DNA from: Henriciella sp.
GTDB taxonomy: Bacteria > Pseudomonadota > Alphaproteobacteria > Caulobacterales > Hyphomonadaceae
Reading direction: 5' to 3'
NCBI GenBank assembly: GCA_029238175.1
Contig: JAQWGO010000077.1
Coordinates: 1-63,318 of the forward strand
DNA: 63,318 nt
Shown: positions 44,161 to 53,206 of the stretch, piece after piece
How positions within the stretch are numbered: the first letter of the stretch is position 1
Layout of the letters: each line of letters starts with the position of its first letter
Translations under genes and position numbers: made by a program
The notes under the pieces: model-generated
The model's database searches: none
What the model was told of the DNA's origin: nothing
The model's input: only the letters and a program-made list of their open reading frames with translations

Positions 44161-45807
44161 CTAGCTTTGCTGCATCTTTTGCTGGAACGTTATTTCAATA
44201 AATTCGGCGGGGCGAGTTACGGCCACCAGCACGGTGACGCGTAACATACCGTCGAGAATATCGACCGCGGTCATCGTCGATCCCAGCCCGACATGCACAG
44301 AGAATGCATAGTCGGGAGTTGCGCCGGCTAGGCCGCCTTGTTTCCAAATCTCGGTTAGGAAGCTTGAAACCATACCCTTGATGGCTACCCAAGTGTTCGC
44401 GTCATTGGGCGCAAAAACGTAGGCGCGTATTGCGGTTATGATCGACTGTTCCAGCATTATCATTGTGCGGCGAACACTAATGTATCGCCAATCTAGACTA
44501 TTGCCGTCCAGCGTTCGTGCGCCCCAAACGAGTGTTCCCCGAGTAGGGAAACTGCGAATGGCGTTCACGGCCATGCCGTTTAGCGGGACGTTGAGGTCTT
44601 CTTGCGCTTCATGGGTGATTGAAACCGTTGGGCCGACAATGCCGGCAACGCTCACATTTGCCGGTGCCTTCCACACGCCTTGTGAGCTATCGACGCTTGC
44701 GTAAACCCCCGCCATTGCGCCGGATGGGGGTTGAATGTTCATCCGCGTCGTCATGGTCTGGATGAGGGATTTGTAGTCTCTCAGATTTAGTAAGGCTTTA
44801 TGTATCGCTGCTGGCTGGTATTCGTCAGGAACGACCCGTTCACTCGCAGGGTGCGGCATTGGCGGGACGTCGGCGACAGGCTGTGGGCCAGCAATAGCGC
44901 CGACAAATGCCGCTCTCTCAAGTGGGGTTTTGTCTGCAAGCAGCTCTTTGATATCCAAAGCCAACGCGCCCGCGAGAAGTTTGCGGGAGGCTGGCATCAA
45001 CGCTTCGTAAGTTATATCTGAAACATCATGGAGGGTGGTGCTCAGCCATGGATAGTAGGCGGTGCCATAGGAGCGGTTGTCTATGTGGATCCCGTTTCTG
45101 AACTTTGTTACCGGATCGCTGTCATCATTCGTCAAAGGCTGATCGCCGTTTACGAGATCCAGAATTGCAAAACGGCTTTGCATATTTCCGCAATGCGCCA
45201 GCATCGCGTTGTTTACGGTCGAGGCGTCTTCTTCTGATAGCCGAGCTGTGTCAGGCACAACGAGGATTGAAGCCGTTTCCTGTTTTTCGAGAGCGGTCAC
45301 GCCTGATTGGAGGCCATCAACGGTAATGTCGTCATTATAGCTGCCGGTTGATACGATGACGCAATCTGATCCACCATTAATGAAGAACATGCGCACAGCA
45401 TCGTATAGGCCGTAGACTGTGCCGCCCGACGATAGGTCGTAAGTCGATCTAGAACCTTCGGCACCGAGTGAAATTTCGCCACTGTCTTCGTTCTTTACAA
45501 GTTTAAATTTAGTCGGCGGGCCAGCGCCAAACATGGCGTGAAACTCATTAAGGCTGCGGATTGGGGTTGGCGATCCGATTAAAGCTTGCCCCTCATACTC
45601 AGCCTTTTCGGTATGCCCCACAAAAGCGGCGATGGAGGTTGGAACCTGCACGACACTATTCGGAAATGCATTCTGTTCCACGGTATAGACCCCCGGCGTT
45701 TTGTAATCTTGCGCGATCGCGCTTGAGGGGAACATGGCGAGCGTGCCTGCACCTGACATCAGTCCGAGTGCATTTCGTCTCGATAAAGCTTTGTTGGTCT
45801 TGTCCAT
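44161..45807 (-). CDS. Phage-type contractile tail sheath protein with twin-arginine signal
   Basis: A 548-residue protein. The N-terminus has a Tat signal: SRRNALGLMSG (R10, R11), a mild hydrophobic stretch and an AIA/QD cleavage site near residue 32. The mature protein opens YKTPGVYTVEQNAFPN and SIAAFVGHTEKAEYEG, as in sheaths of extracellular contractile injection systems, continues with VRMFFINGGSDCVIVSTGSY, and ends with a full sheath C-domain: DANTWVAIKGMVSSFLTEIW, GGLAGATPDYAFSVHVGLGS, MTAVDILDGM, RPAEFIEITFQQKMQQS. GGGAGG precedes ATG 45807. No tube, baseplate or spike gene lies nearby. Confidence 0.9.
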   Translation of the reverse strand: MDKTNKALSRRNALGLMSGAGTLAMFPSSAIAQDYKTPGVYTVEQNAFPNSVVQVPTSIAAFVGHTEKAEYEGQALIGSPTPIRSLNEFHAMFGAGPPTKFKLVKNEDSGEISLGAEGSRSTYDLSSGGTVYGLYDAVRMFFINGGSDCVIVSTGSYNDDITVDGLQSGVTALEKQETASILVVPDTARLSEEDASTVNNAMLAHCGNMQSRFAILDLVNGDQPLTNDDSDPVTKFRNGIHIDNRSYGTAYYPWLSTTLHDVSDITYEALMPASRKLLAGALALDIKELLADKTPLERAAFVGAIAGPQPVADVPPMPHPASERVVPDEYQPAAIHKALLNLRDYKSLIQTMTTRMNIQPPSGAMAGVYASVDSSQGVWKAPANVSVAGIVGPTVSITHEAQEDLNVPLNGMAVNAIRSFPTRGTLVWGARTLDGNSLDWRYISVRRTMIMLEQSIITAIRAYVFAPNDANTWVAIKGMVSSFLTEIWKQGGLAGATPDYAFSVHVGLGSTMTAVDILDGMLRVTVLVAVTRPAEFIEITFQQKMQQS

Positions 45808-45895
45808 GACGTCCTCCCGTTTCCCCAGCCAAAACACTGCATGGTTAATCGGCCTGTGACAAGGCAGAGGACATAGAAGCTGTTTAAGCGGGTCA

Positions 45896-45925
45896 GGGCA
45901 GGCTCAATCGGAGTAGAGCCTGCCC
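45896..45925 (-). terminator. Perfect 10-bp hairpin between the lipoprotein and sheath genes
   Basis: GGGCAGGCTC / GAGCCTGCCC with a 10-base loop, 11 bases after the lipoprotein stop. There is no T run, but its position suggests the sheath gene is transcribed mainly from its own promoter in the 88 bases that follow. Confidence 0.6.
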
Positions 45926-45935
45926 CTCATCGTGC

Positions 45936-46721
45936 CTATGAGGAGGTAGGGGTCCGAGGCGCGATCTGAAAGAAGGAGAAGCCACTCACGCCGGACGTGA
46001 AGTATTTGGAGTTGGCTTTGTAGCCCGGCGACTTGGTGAAGCCCGCCAGCGCTTCTGGTGTATCCCATTCGACCATCGTGACCTGCACTTGCGGATCGTA
46101 AGTGTGGCGATGGGCTTCGATGCTTGGGTTGATCATCCGATAGACAAAGCGCCCGCCCATTTCATTCAGGCCAGGCTCAATCCCCTTCATGTATTTATTA
46201 TAGTCATCCGGGACGCCGGGTTTTATCTCAGCCACAGCGAGCGTGTAGATTTTGTCTGGATCGAACGTGATCTCCAGCGGTTGCTCTAGCGTTTGCGTAA
46301 AAATCGCGAGCTCATCCCATGCTTTTGGACGTAATGCTTTGATGGCGGGCCATTCTGTGGTTGCGTTCAAACGTTCAAGGGACGCGGCATCGGGATATGA
46401 AAAGATTGCCATCGCGTCCGCTTTGTACTTTCCAACCAATTGCTGCGGGACGGCGAGGTTTAGGTCACGCCGCAGACCGTATTGATCAGCAAGCGGGAAA
46501 GCGGTGTCATAGTAAGTTTTGCGGGCGGCCTTGGCGGCTTCTGTGTCTTTGCCGGTAATCAAGACGTAGGATAGTACTTCGCCTTGCTGATAGCTGAGCG
46601 TCACGGGTTTAGGTTTGGCGGCGTCACTGACAGGCGCGGTTGCAGCGGGCATAGACGAGGTGGCGCACCCTCCAATGGCGAAGCTAAGCGCGATGAGTGG
46701 CAATGCGAGTTTGTGTTTCAT
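45936..46721 (-). CDS. Lipoprotein with two dimeric alpha-beta barrel domains
   Basis: A 261-residue lipoprotein (lipid Cys C19 in AIGGCATSS). After a Pro/Ala linker come two similar ferredoxin-like units of about 95 residues: one from VLSYVLITGKDTEAA to AWDELAIFTQTL, the other from KIYTLAVAEIKPGVPDDYNK to FSFFQIAP. Both end in a W-(D/E)-TPEAL or YPDAASL strand-helix, as in DUF1330-type dimeric alpha-beta barrels, so the chain may form a pseudo-dimer by itself. Such barrels bind haem, polyketides or small acids. GGAGA precedes the ATG. Divergent from the LysR gene. Confidence 0.75.
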   Translation of the reverse strand: MKHKLALPLIALSFAIGGCATSSMPAATAPVSDAAKPKPVTLSYQQGEVLSYVLITGKDTEAAKAARKTYYDTAFPLADQYGLRRDLNLAVPQQLVGKYKADAMAIFSYPDAASLERLNATTEWPAIKALRPKAWDELAIFTQTLEQPLEITFDPDKIYTLAVAEIKPGVPDDYNKYMKGIEPGLNEMGGRFVYRMINPSIEAHRHTYDPQVQVTMVEWDTPEALAGFTKSPGYKANSKYFTSGVSGFSFFQIAPRTPTSS

Positions 46722-46816
46722 AAATGTGTCTCCGATTTGTGAGCCTTTTCTCTAGCGGTGCGTGTTACGTTTGTATTGGATTGATTTAGTGCTTTAATGG
46801 TGCGATATTGCACCGT

Positions 46817-47683
46817 ATGATTTGGGATGATTATCGACTGGTTCTGGCGCTGCATCGATACGGGACGCTTCGCGCCGCCGCGAGTGCTTTGGGGGTCAAC
46901 CACTCAACCATCTCGCGCCGTTTGGCGAACCTTGATCCGGGGCTGTTTGACAAAATACCTGGCGGTTACCGCATCACAGCTCGCGGCAAGCCGATCGTCG
47001 AGGCTGCTGAAGATATGGAAGCGGCGTCTTTAAAGGCTGAGCGTAAGGCGAGAGCGGGGGACCGCTTTATCTCAGGCCACGTTACGATCTCTATTCCAGA
47101 TGCGTTCGGGCAGTATTTGCTGCTTGATGATTTTGCGCAATTTCGTGTCACATATCCCGATATTCAACTGACCATTAAATCGACTTATAGCTTTGCTGAC
47201 CTTGATCGCTCCGAAGCAGATATCGTCCTCCGGGCCACGCATGCGCCGCCAGAGCACTTAGTTGGAAGGCGTCTGTTTCCATTCTATGTCGCGCACTATT
47301 GTGCCATCGATTATCTTGAAACCACGCCGCCTCAAGAGCGCGTCTGGATCGCGTCGTGTGACGGCGACAAAACACCTGATTGGGTCGCGCTTTCGCCATT
47401 TCCAAACACGCCGATGGGAATAGCTATTGAAGACGCCACAATGCGTCACCGAATGGCTGAAGCCGGATACGGTATGACAAGCGGCGCATGCTATATGGAT
47501 GACCCAAATCCAAAGCTAATGCGTGTACCCGGAACGGTTCCGCAGCCGCTTCAGGACATTTGGGTTCTCACGCATCCAGATTTACATAAAACACCGCGGA
47601 TCAGACTGGTTATGAAGTTTCTAATCGATGCCTTGATGGCCAAACAGGATTTAATCGAAGGGCGCTTGCCTGATAATGCTTAA
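46817..47683 (+). CDS. LysR-family transcriptional regulator
   Basis: A 288-residue LysR regulator. The winged helix-turn-helix is MIWDDYRLVLALHRYGTLRA, AASALGVNHSTISRRLANLD and KIPGGYRITARGK; an effector-binding domain follows (HVTISIPDAFGQYLLLDDFA, SEADIVLRATHAPPEHLVG). It resembles the group that starts with WDDxRxxLA. It is divergent from the lipoprotein gene 95 bases away and is a likely regulator of the lipoprotein and perhaps the sheath. Confidence 0.87.
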   Translation: MIWDDYRLVLALHRYGTLRAAASALGVNHSTISRRLANLDPGLFDKIPGGYRITARGKPIVEAAEDMEAASLKAERKARAGDRFISGHVTISIPDAFGQYLLLDDFAQFRVTYPDIQLTIKSTYSFADLDRSEADIVLRATHAPPEHLVGRRLFPFYVAHYCAIDYLETTPPQERVWIASCDGDKTPDWVALSPFPNTPMGIAIEDATMRHRMAEAGYGMTSGACYMDDPNPKLMRVPGTVPQPLQDIWVLTHPDLHKTPRIRLVMKFLIDALMAKQDLIEGRLPDNA

Positions 47684-47805
47684 TCGAATTCCACTGTTTT
47701 GCCTGTAGTAACTGCTATTTAACCAAGACTCTTGCGCAGGACCTGTCGCATGTTAGCCTCTAAACTCGAGGCAAGAATGCCTTGCTGATTCGGAAGGGGG
47801 ACGCA

Positions 47806-48312
47806 ATGAGCCTTACCGTAGAAACAACCCAAACCCACGACATCGATCCGATGGAGCTTGTTGAGAGCTGCTTGACCGAAGCTGGATGGGATTTTCAGCG
47901 CGACGAAGAAGACGCAACGCTTCAGTGTATCGCGACGACAAAATGGGGCGATATGGGCGGCATGTTTGCTAGCCGGCGCGAACCACCAGCGCTGCATTTT
48001 TCGCTAACCCTAGACGTGAAGCCAACGCAGGCGCGCCGTACACAGATCGCCGAGCTGGTGATGATGGCGAATGAGCGTCTATGGCTTGGCCACTTTGACT
48101 ATTGGGCTGACGAAGGCGTTATCATCTACCGCCATGCGTTGCCGATGCTTGACCGGATTGAGCCAGAGCCGGGCGAAGTTCGCGCTGTATTAGCAGCGGG
48201 AGCGGATGCGGTGAACATGTTCGTTCCGGCTTTTAATTTCGTCATCTGGGCAGGCAAGTCTCCGCAAGAGGCGCTGGAAGCTGCGCTATTTGAAACGGCA
48301 GGCGAAGCTTAA
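47806..48312 (+). CDS. YbjN domain-containing protein
   Basis: A 168-residue YbjN-family protein (DIDPMELVESCLTEAGWDFQ; PALHFSLTLDVKPTQARRTQ; LVMMANERLWLGHFDYW). The fold is related to type III secretion chaperones and the family affects stress tolerance and motility in enterobacteria; function in this class is not established. GGAAGGGGGA precedes the ATG. In many alphaproteobacteria the next gene would be proC; here a P450 gene on the opposite strand lies between them. Stops overlap by four bases. Confidence 0.87.
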   Translation: MSLTVETTQTHDIDPMELVESCLTEAGWDFQRDEEDATLQCIATTKWGDMGGMFASRREPPALHFSLTLDVKPTQARRTQIAELVMMANERLWLGHFDYWADEGVIIYRHALPMLDRIEPEPGEVRAVLAAGADAVNMFVPAFNFVIWAGKSPQEALEAALFETAGEA

Positions 48313-49526
48313 ACTTCGAACGCCACCTGCATCGGTCCAACCTGACGAATAGCGCCCGGGGCCAGGACCGGTGGCTTACCAATTAGTTTTGTGCCCGGCG
48401 CAAGGCGCGCAATGGCCGATAGCATTTCTTCCATCTCTGCGCGTGCTAAGGCTTCACCGACACATCGGTGCGCGCCGGCGCCAAAGCCATAGTGCCAGCG
48501 TTGCAGGTCAGTACGGTGAATATTGAACGTGTCAGGATCTGCGAAGATTTCTGGGTCGCGCATCGCAGAAATAATCGATATTGCGATCACGGCACCTTCT
48601 GGAACGCGGTAGCCATCAATATCAATATCACGCAATGCAACGCGCGGGATTGCGGCAACGATGGGCTGGAACCGCATGCCTTCTTCAACAACGGTGCGTT
48701 TCAGGCCGTCTATATCGGCGACGAAGTCAGCCCATTGGCCTGGATGCTGAAGCATTTCCGACAGAATCATGCACATCGATCCACGCGTAGTATCTGATCC
48801 CGCTAGGATCAGCCCTAGAATCTGTGTTCGGATTTCGCCGTCGTCGAGGTTTCCAGCTTCCGCTGTTGCTTTCACATATTCGGTAAGAAAGTCATCCTGT
48901 GGGTTCTGGCGCCGCGATTCTAAGAGGTCTGTGACATAGGCCATGAACTCGCCCAAGCTCTTCTCGATTTGAGGGCGGTCATCGGGTTCAATCATGCCGA
49001 TCGATGCGGCGGTGTCTTGAATCCATTGCTGAAATACGGGGACATCTTCGCGCGGGATACCTAAGATTTCGGCGATGATGCGCGCCGGCATTTGCGTGGC
49101 GATCTCACCCACAAAATCGATCGGGCCTTTGCCAATCCGTTCACGGATCATCTGCTCTGCCATCTCACGAATTTTAGGGCGCATGGCGTCCATCAGCTTA
49201 AACGCGAACGTCCGTGCGACTGGCATGCGGCGCTTTATATGCGTGGAGCCATTTGCGAATAACATCGCGAGGCGGGTGAACTCAAAAATGGGGCCATCAA
49301 AGATGCCCTGCATCATTTTGGATTCGGTCTCGATTTGCCGGGTGGCGTCACTGGTGATCAAGGCAACGTGCCGATTGCGCAGGGCGAGTGTCACCCCAAC
49401 ATGCGTGCGAGCGATCGGAGCTTGTTCACGAAGATCTCGGAACAGGTCATAGATGCTTTGACCCCGTTCCAATTCCATCGGCGTGATTGGTGCGTCGTCT
49501 AACGATTTCAAAGTTTCGGTGGTCAT
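48309..49526 (-). CDS. Cytochrome P450
   Basis: A 405-residue soluble bacterial P450. The I-helix has GLILAGSDTTRGSMCM with the oxygen-activating Asp-Thr, the K-helix EEGMRFQP has the ExxR pair, and the haem ligand is C355 in YGFGAGAHRCVGEALARAEM. It hydroxylates an unknown lipid or terpenoid-like substrate with electrons from a ferredoxin, and no ferredoxin or reductase gene is nearby. GGGAG precedes the ATG. It is opposite in direction to ybjN and proC and may have been inserted between them. Confidence 0.95.
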   Translation of the reverse strand: MTTETLKSLDDAPITPMELERGQSIYDLFRDLREQAPIARTHVGVTLALRNRHVALITSDATRQIETESKMMQGIFDGPIFEFTRLAMLFANGSTHIKRRMPVARTFAFKLMDAMRPKIREMAEQMIRERIGKGPIDFVGEIATQMPARIIAEILGIPREDVPVFQQWIQDTAASIGMIEPDDRPQIEKSLGEFMAYVTDLLESRRQNPQDDFLTEYVKATAEAGNLDDGEIRTQILGLILAGSDTTRGSMCMILSEMLQHPGQWADFVADIDGLKRTVVEEGMRFQPIVAAIPRVALRDIDIDGYRVPEGAVIAISIISAMRDPEIFADPDTFNIHRTDLQRWHYGFGAGAHRCVGEALARAEMEEMLSAIARLAPGTKLIGKPPVLAPGAIRQVGPMQVAFEV

Positions 49527-49630
49527 GATGAGGCTCCCTAGTGACGTCGGTAACAGAAGTTGACGCAGGCGTCACTATTGCGCGCAATTTGTCAGCTTGG
49601 ACACAGCCGCGCTTTGGGGCATTAGAGCTT

Positions 49631-50440
49631 ATGACGAGACAAAACAGAATTACGCTTTTTGGTGCAGGCCGTATGGGCTCTGCTATGGCTGCTGGCTGGA
49701 TCAAGGCTGGCCTTGGTGGCGGCATCGATATCGTCGCGCCGCGCCCATCAGACCTTGTGACGGGTTGGGCGCGCGAAGGTCAAGTGCGGATCAATCCCGT
49801 TGCATCCCCTGCGGACGTGCTTTTGATTGCGGTCAAACCACAAGTGTTTGGCGGTGTTGTAGAGCAGCTAAAAGCATGGGTTGGTCCCAACACGCTGGTT
49901 CTTTCTGTCATGGCGGGGGTTTCGCTCGCCACGCTGGAGGCTAAGCTCGGATCACCAAATGTTGTACGTGCTATGCCAAATACACCGGGGCTCGTCGGCA
50001 AGGGCGTGACGCTGATATGTTTGAAACCGGATGCGGGCGATGGTGTTGAAGCTCAAGTTCGCGGATTATTGACCCCGCTTGGCGCTGTCGAGGGGCCGTT
50101 CACTGAAGCTGAACTGCCGGTTGCGACTGCATTATCAGGATGTGGCCCTGCCTATGGTTTTTTGCTGGCCGAAGTGATGGCCGCAGCTGGTATTGCGCAT
50201 GGATTAGATGCTGAAATGGCGAACCGCCTTGCGCGCAAGACCGTTGAAGGGGCAGGGGCCTTGATGGAAGGTTCACCTGAAGATGCCGCAACCCTTCGCA
50301 AGAATGTCACATCGCCGAACGGCGTGACACAAGCCGCTCTTGAGGTCTTGATGGCGGACGGTGCGATTCCATCTATCTTTGTAGAGGCTGTCGCGGCGGC
50401 GATTGCCCGCGATCAAGCTTTGGCGAAGGAAACCGAATGA
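49631..50440 (+). CDS. proC: Pyrroline-5-carboxylate reductase
   Basis: A 269-residue ProC that makes proline from pyrroline-5-carboxylate with NAD(P)H. The nucleotide motif is ITLFGAGRMGSAMAAGW, the substrate part has SVMAGVSLATLEAKLG, NVVRAMPNTPGLVGKG, ATALSGCGPAYGFLLAEVMA and NVTSPNGVTQAALEVL. The ORF opens 90 bases upstream, but the Rossmann strand requires a start near 49631. It overlaps the TetR-like gene by ATGA. Confidence 0.94.
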   Translation: MTRQNRITLFGAGRMGSAMAAGWIKAGLGGGIDIVAPRPSDLVTGWAREGQVRINPVASPADVLLIAVKPQVFGGVVEQLKAWVGPNTLVLSVMAGVSLATLEAKLGSPNVVRAMPNTPGLVGKGVTLICLKPDAGDGVEAQVRGLLTPLGAVEGPFTEAELPVATALSGCGPAYGFLLAEVMAAAGIAHGLDAEMANRLARKTVEGAGALMEGSPEDAATLRKNVTSPNGVTQAALEVLMADGAIPSIFVEAVAAAIARDQALAKETE

Positions 50441-51036
50441 CCCGTGATGAGATCATCAATAAGGGCGTACATGCCGCCCTCAAGCTCGCGGAAACGGGTA
50501 AGTGGGGCGACCTCACGCTGAGTGCGATTGCCAGTGAGGCGGGCTTAACTCTTAAAGACTTTCACGGCGTTGCCGACAAAGACGATCTTTCTTTTGCGGT
50601 TGAAGGCATCTTTGATGCTGGCATGAGCGAAGGCTCTTTCGGCGATGACGAAACACCCCGTACACGCCTGTTCGATGTTATCATGATGCGGTTTGAGGCA
50701 ATGGAAGACGTACGCGATGGCGCGATGTCATATCTGCGCTGGCGCGACCGTTCGGTATCAGGCCTCGCCCAGCGAATTAAGGCGCGCGCCGCGACCGCTA
50801 AGTGGGCGTTGGCGTGTTCAGGCTTGGATAAAGATGACGGCCTGCCACGCGGTTTAGTTTTGACCGGGCTCGCTTGGACGATTGCACAAGCCGAACGCGC
50901 CTGGAAACAGGAAACGAGCCCAGACATGACCCGTACAATGGCCGCTCTTGATGCTGAACTGATCAAGCTTGAAGAGCGTGCAGCATGGCTAAAGGGGCGC
51001 GGTAAACGCAAACCTGAAGCGGCGTCAGAAGCCTAG
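50437..51036 (+). CDS. TetR/COQ9-like protein
   Basis: A 199-residue helical protein. The N-terminus (TRDEIINKGVHAALKLAETG, LTLSAIASEAGLTLKDFHGV) has a TetR-type helix-turn-helix in which the last part is weakly conserved. The C-terminal region WTIAQAERAWKQETSPDMTR resembles that of COQ9-like or TetR C-domains. It could regulate proline metabolism or be a lipid-binding protein. Translation is coupled to proC. The stop overlaps the convergent histidine kinase gene by four bases. Confidence 0.7.
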   Translation: MTRDEIINKGVHAALKLAETGKWGDLTLSAIASEAGLTLKDFHGVADKDDLSFAVEGIFDAGMSEGSFGDDETPRTRLFDVIMMRFEAMEDVRDGAMSYLRWRDRSVSGLAQRIKARAATAKWALACSGLDKDDGLPRGLVLTGLAWTIAQAERAWKQETSPDMTRTMAALDAELIKLEERAAWLKGRGKRKPEAASEA

Positions 51037-52334
51037 TAAGGCAATCGCAACCGTACGCGCAGGCCGCCCATAGGGCTATCTTCTAGTCGAATGTCGCCGC
51101 CATGCGCATGGGCAAAATCACGTGCTAGCGTTAGCCCCAATCCTGTGCCGGGGACATTTTGGGATCTTGCTTCGTCGAGGCGGTGGAATGGCCGAAACGC
51201 ATCCTCGCGCTTGTCTTCTGGGATGCCGGGGCCGTCATCGTCGATCAGGATCTCTGCCATGCGTGGCCCTTTGATCAGGCGAACCTCGCACGAGGTGCCA
51301 TAACCCGCGCCATTGCTCATCAGGTTTGACAATGTGCGTGCCAGTGCTGTCGGACGTGCGGTCACAGAGATAGTCGGCGCCTCGATAACACTCGCGCGGT
51401 CAATACGCTCCGCCACAGTGCGGGTGATATGATCGAGGCGTAACTCTTCGGCCTGTTCGCCTTCTTCGCCGCTGGCGAAAGCGAGATATTCATCCAGCAT
51501 TTTGGACATGTCATCCAAGTCAGTTCGCGCGCCGTCGATCTCATCGCTTGGCTCCATCATCGCCAATTGTAACTTCAATCGTGTCAGCGGTGTGCGTAGG
51601 TCATGGCTTACACCCGCCAACATCGCTGTGCGCTGTTCGGTGAAGGCCATCAGTTTCGCGCGCATGTCTGTCACAGCGCGCGCGGCATCGCGGATTTCAG
51701 TTGCGCCTGAAGGCCGAAAGCCTTGCAAGTCACGGCCGCGCCCAAATGCTTTTGCGGCTTCTGTGAGGCGTAGAATTGATCGAACCTGATTGCGCAGGAA
51801 TGCAAACGCGAGCGTCAGCATAAACAAGGCCCCGAGAAGGACCCAAACAATCGTAAAGTGCGTATTCGCCGCCAGTGCCCGCTTGCGGTCGATCAAGACC
51901 TGCATCGTCTTGACGTCATAGAGGTCAACGCGGAAGTCGAGCATGGCCGTATCGTTCACCGACCGCACGTCGACCGGCATGGGCACAAACGTATCTAATT
52001 GCTTGCGTAGTACCGAAGCGTAGGAAAACTTATCCGTGGAGCTATCTGGCCACACATAAAATTCTTCCATTCGGCACTGAAATGTCAGGCCAAGTCTTTG
52101 TTCAAGCTGGGCTTCTTGTTCGAGTGTATGGTCATTATCCATACACATGTCGGCGATCACACTGATCTCACGCGCGATGGATTGAGATAGCTTTTCGTTC
52201 ACATCCTTGATGTGTTGCTGGTAGTAATAGATCGAAAATATCGCAAAAATGACCAGAATTGGCAGCGCCACTAACATAGCGAGACGGGCATATAGCCCGC
52301 GCGGTGTATAATCGCGGAGGCGAAAACTGCTCAC
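51033..52334 (-). CDS. EnvZ-type sensor histidine kinase
   Basis: A 433-residue kinase starting with GTG in a GTGA overlap with the FkbM gene. Two membrane helices (LYARLAMLVALPILVIFAIF and FTIVWVLLGALFMLTLAFAF) enclose a periplasmic sensor of about 110 residues. A HAMP linker, the H-box LAGVSHDLRTPLTRLKL (H244), the N-box LSNLMSNGAGYG, ILIDDDGPGIPEDKREDAF and GTGLGLTLARDFA follow. It phosphorylates itself and then an OmpR-type regulator, most likely the one at 55779, from which five genes now separate it. The extra upstream codons in frame are not used. Confidence 0.92.
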   Translation of the reverse strand: MSSFRLRDYTPRGLYARLAMLVALPILVIFAIFSIYYYQQHIKDVNEKLSQSIAREISVIADMCMDNDHTLEQEAQLEQRLGLTFQCRMEEFYVWPDSSTDKFSYASVLRKQLDTFVPMPVDVRSVNDTAMLDFRVDLYDVKTMQVLIDRKRALAANTHFTIVWVLLGALFMLTLAFAFLRNQVRSILRLTEAAKAFGRGRDLQGFRPSGATEIRDAARAVTDMRAKLMAFTEQRTAMLAGVSHDLRTPLTRLKLQLAMMEPSDEIDGARTDLDDMSKMLDEYLAFASGEEGEQAEELRLDHITRTVAERIDRASVIEAPTISVTARPTALARTLSNLMSNGAGYGTSCEVRLIKGPRMAEILIDDDGPGIPEDKREDAFRPFHRLDEARSQNVPGTGLGLTLARDFAHAHGGDIRLEDSPMGGLRVRLRLPY

Positions 52335-53158
52335 GCCGTATCCTCCAAAACCAGCATCATGTTGGTACGGTCTTTGTACACGATCCGGTATCCGTTTTCT
52401 ACGAGCATTACTTCGCAATCACGTTCCCAGCGGTGCGCGTGGCAAGCTTCCATGACGATGGCTTTGGGCCAGATGCTTGGATCAGCCGTTTCAAAAAACG
52501 GAAACAAAATTGAGTCTTCAAAGCCTTCAACATCGATTTTCAAAACATCCAACTTCGCAGCGCCATGGGCGTTCAGTAAGTCCGTCATAGGCGTCACTGG
52601 CACGTCTATGGTCGGGATACCTTCGACGAGGCGCGCAGAGGCCTGCCCTGCGCTTTCAGGCGTGGAAATTGTAAGTGTTCCCGGCTCTGAGCCACCAATC
52701 GCTGTCTGGATGAGGTGTAGGTTTAAACGCTCTGACACGTCGGTGTTCAACGCAAAATTCTGTTTCAAGCGTTCAAACATCATCGGCTGAGGTTCAGCCG
52801 CGATAAGTGTTCCAGATTGCATGAGCGAAGCGACGTAAAGTGAAAAAATGCCAGCATTTCCGCCAATATCGAGAAAGACGCCGTCCTTTTCTGGCATATG
52901 CTTTTGGCAGAACTCATACTCCTCACGCGCAAAGCGTTTGGGGCTCAGCAGGGCCTTAATCTCACTATTATTACCCGTGTGGTGCAGGCGTGCGCGGCCG
53001 CCATAAAGTGGAACGTCTAATGGCCGGCCTGGATTGAGCGCCCTTACGCCTTTGGCCATAAGCTTGCGCATACCGCCGCGCCCGAATGGGGTATGGCGTG
53101 ATAGCCCGATCAATGTTGCGGTCAGCGGGCCGTGTGTCAAAGGCGTTTGAGTCGTCAT
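52331..53158 (-). CDS. FkbM-family methyltransferase
   Basis: A 275-residue SAM methyltransferase with GVFLDIGGNAGIFSLYVASL (SAM-binding glycines), IAAEPQPMMFERLKQNFALN and KLDVLKIDVEGFEDSILFPF, diagnostic for FkbM. Family members methylate sugars or small hydroxylated compounds. It lies upstream of the histidine kinase and overlaps its start, so the two are cotranscribed. The reason for this pairing is not clear; the methyltransferase could modify an envelope glycan sensed by the kinase. Confidence 0.9.
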   Translation of the reverse strand: MTTQTPLTHGPLTATLIGLSRHTPFGRGGMRKLMAKGVRALNPGRPLDVPLYGGRARLHHTGNNSEIKALLSPKRFAREEYEFCQKHMPEKDGVFLDIGGNAGIFSLYVASLMQSGTLIAAEPQPMMFERLKQNFALNTDVSERLNLHLIQTAIGGSEPGTLTISTPESAGQASARLVEGIPTIDVPVTPMTDLLNAHGAAKLDVLKIDVEGFEDSILFPFFETADPSIWPKAIVMEACHAHRWERDCEVMLVENGYRIVYKDRTNMMLVLEDTA

Positions 53159-53206
53159 ATCACAGGTATACCTGCTTATCTGGAGAGGGCCATAGCGCTT
53201 CTGAAG

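Noticed and set aside
45808-45837. Ten extra N-terminal residues of the sheath protein
   Set aside because: The GGGAGG site lies inside this stretch and is correctly placed for ATG 45807; the Tat motif also sits at the usual distance from that start.
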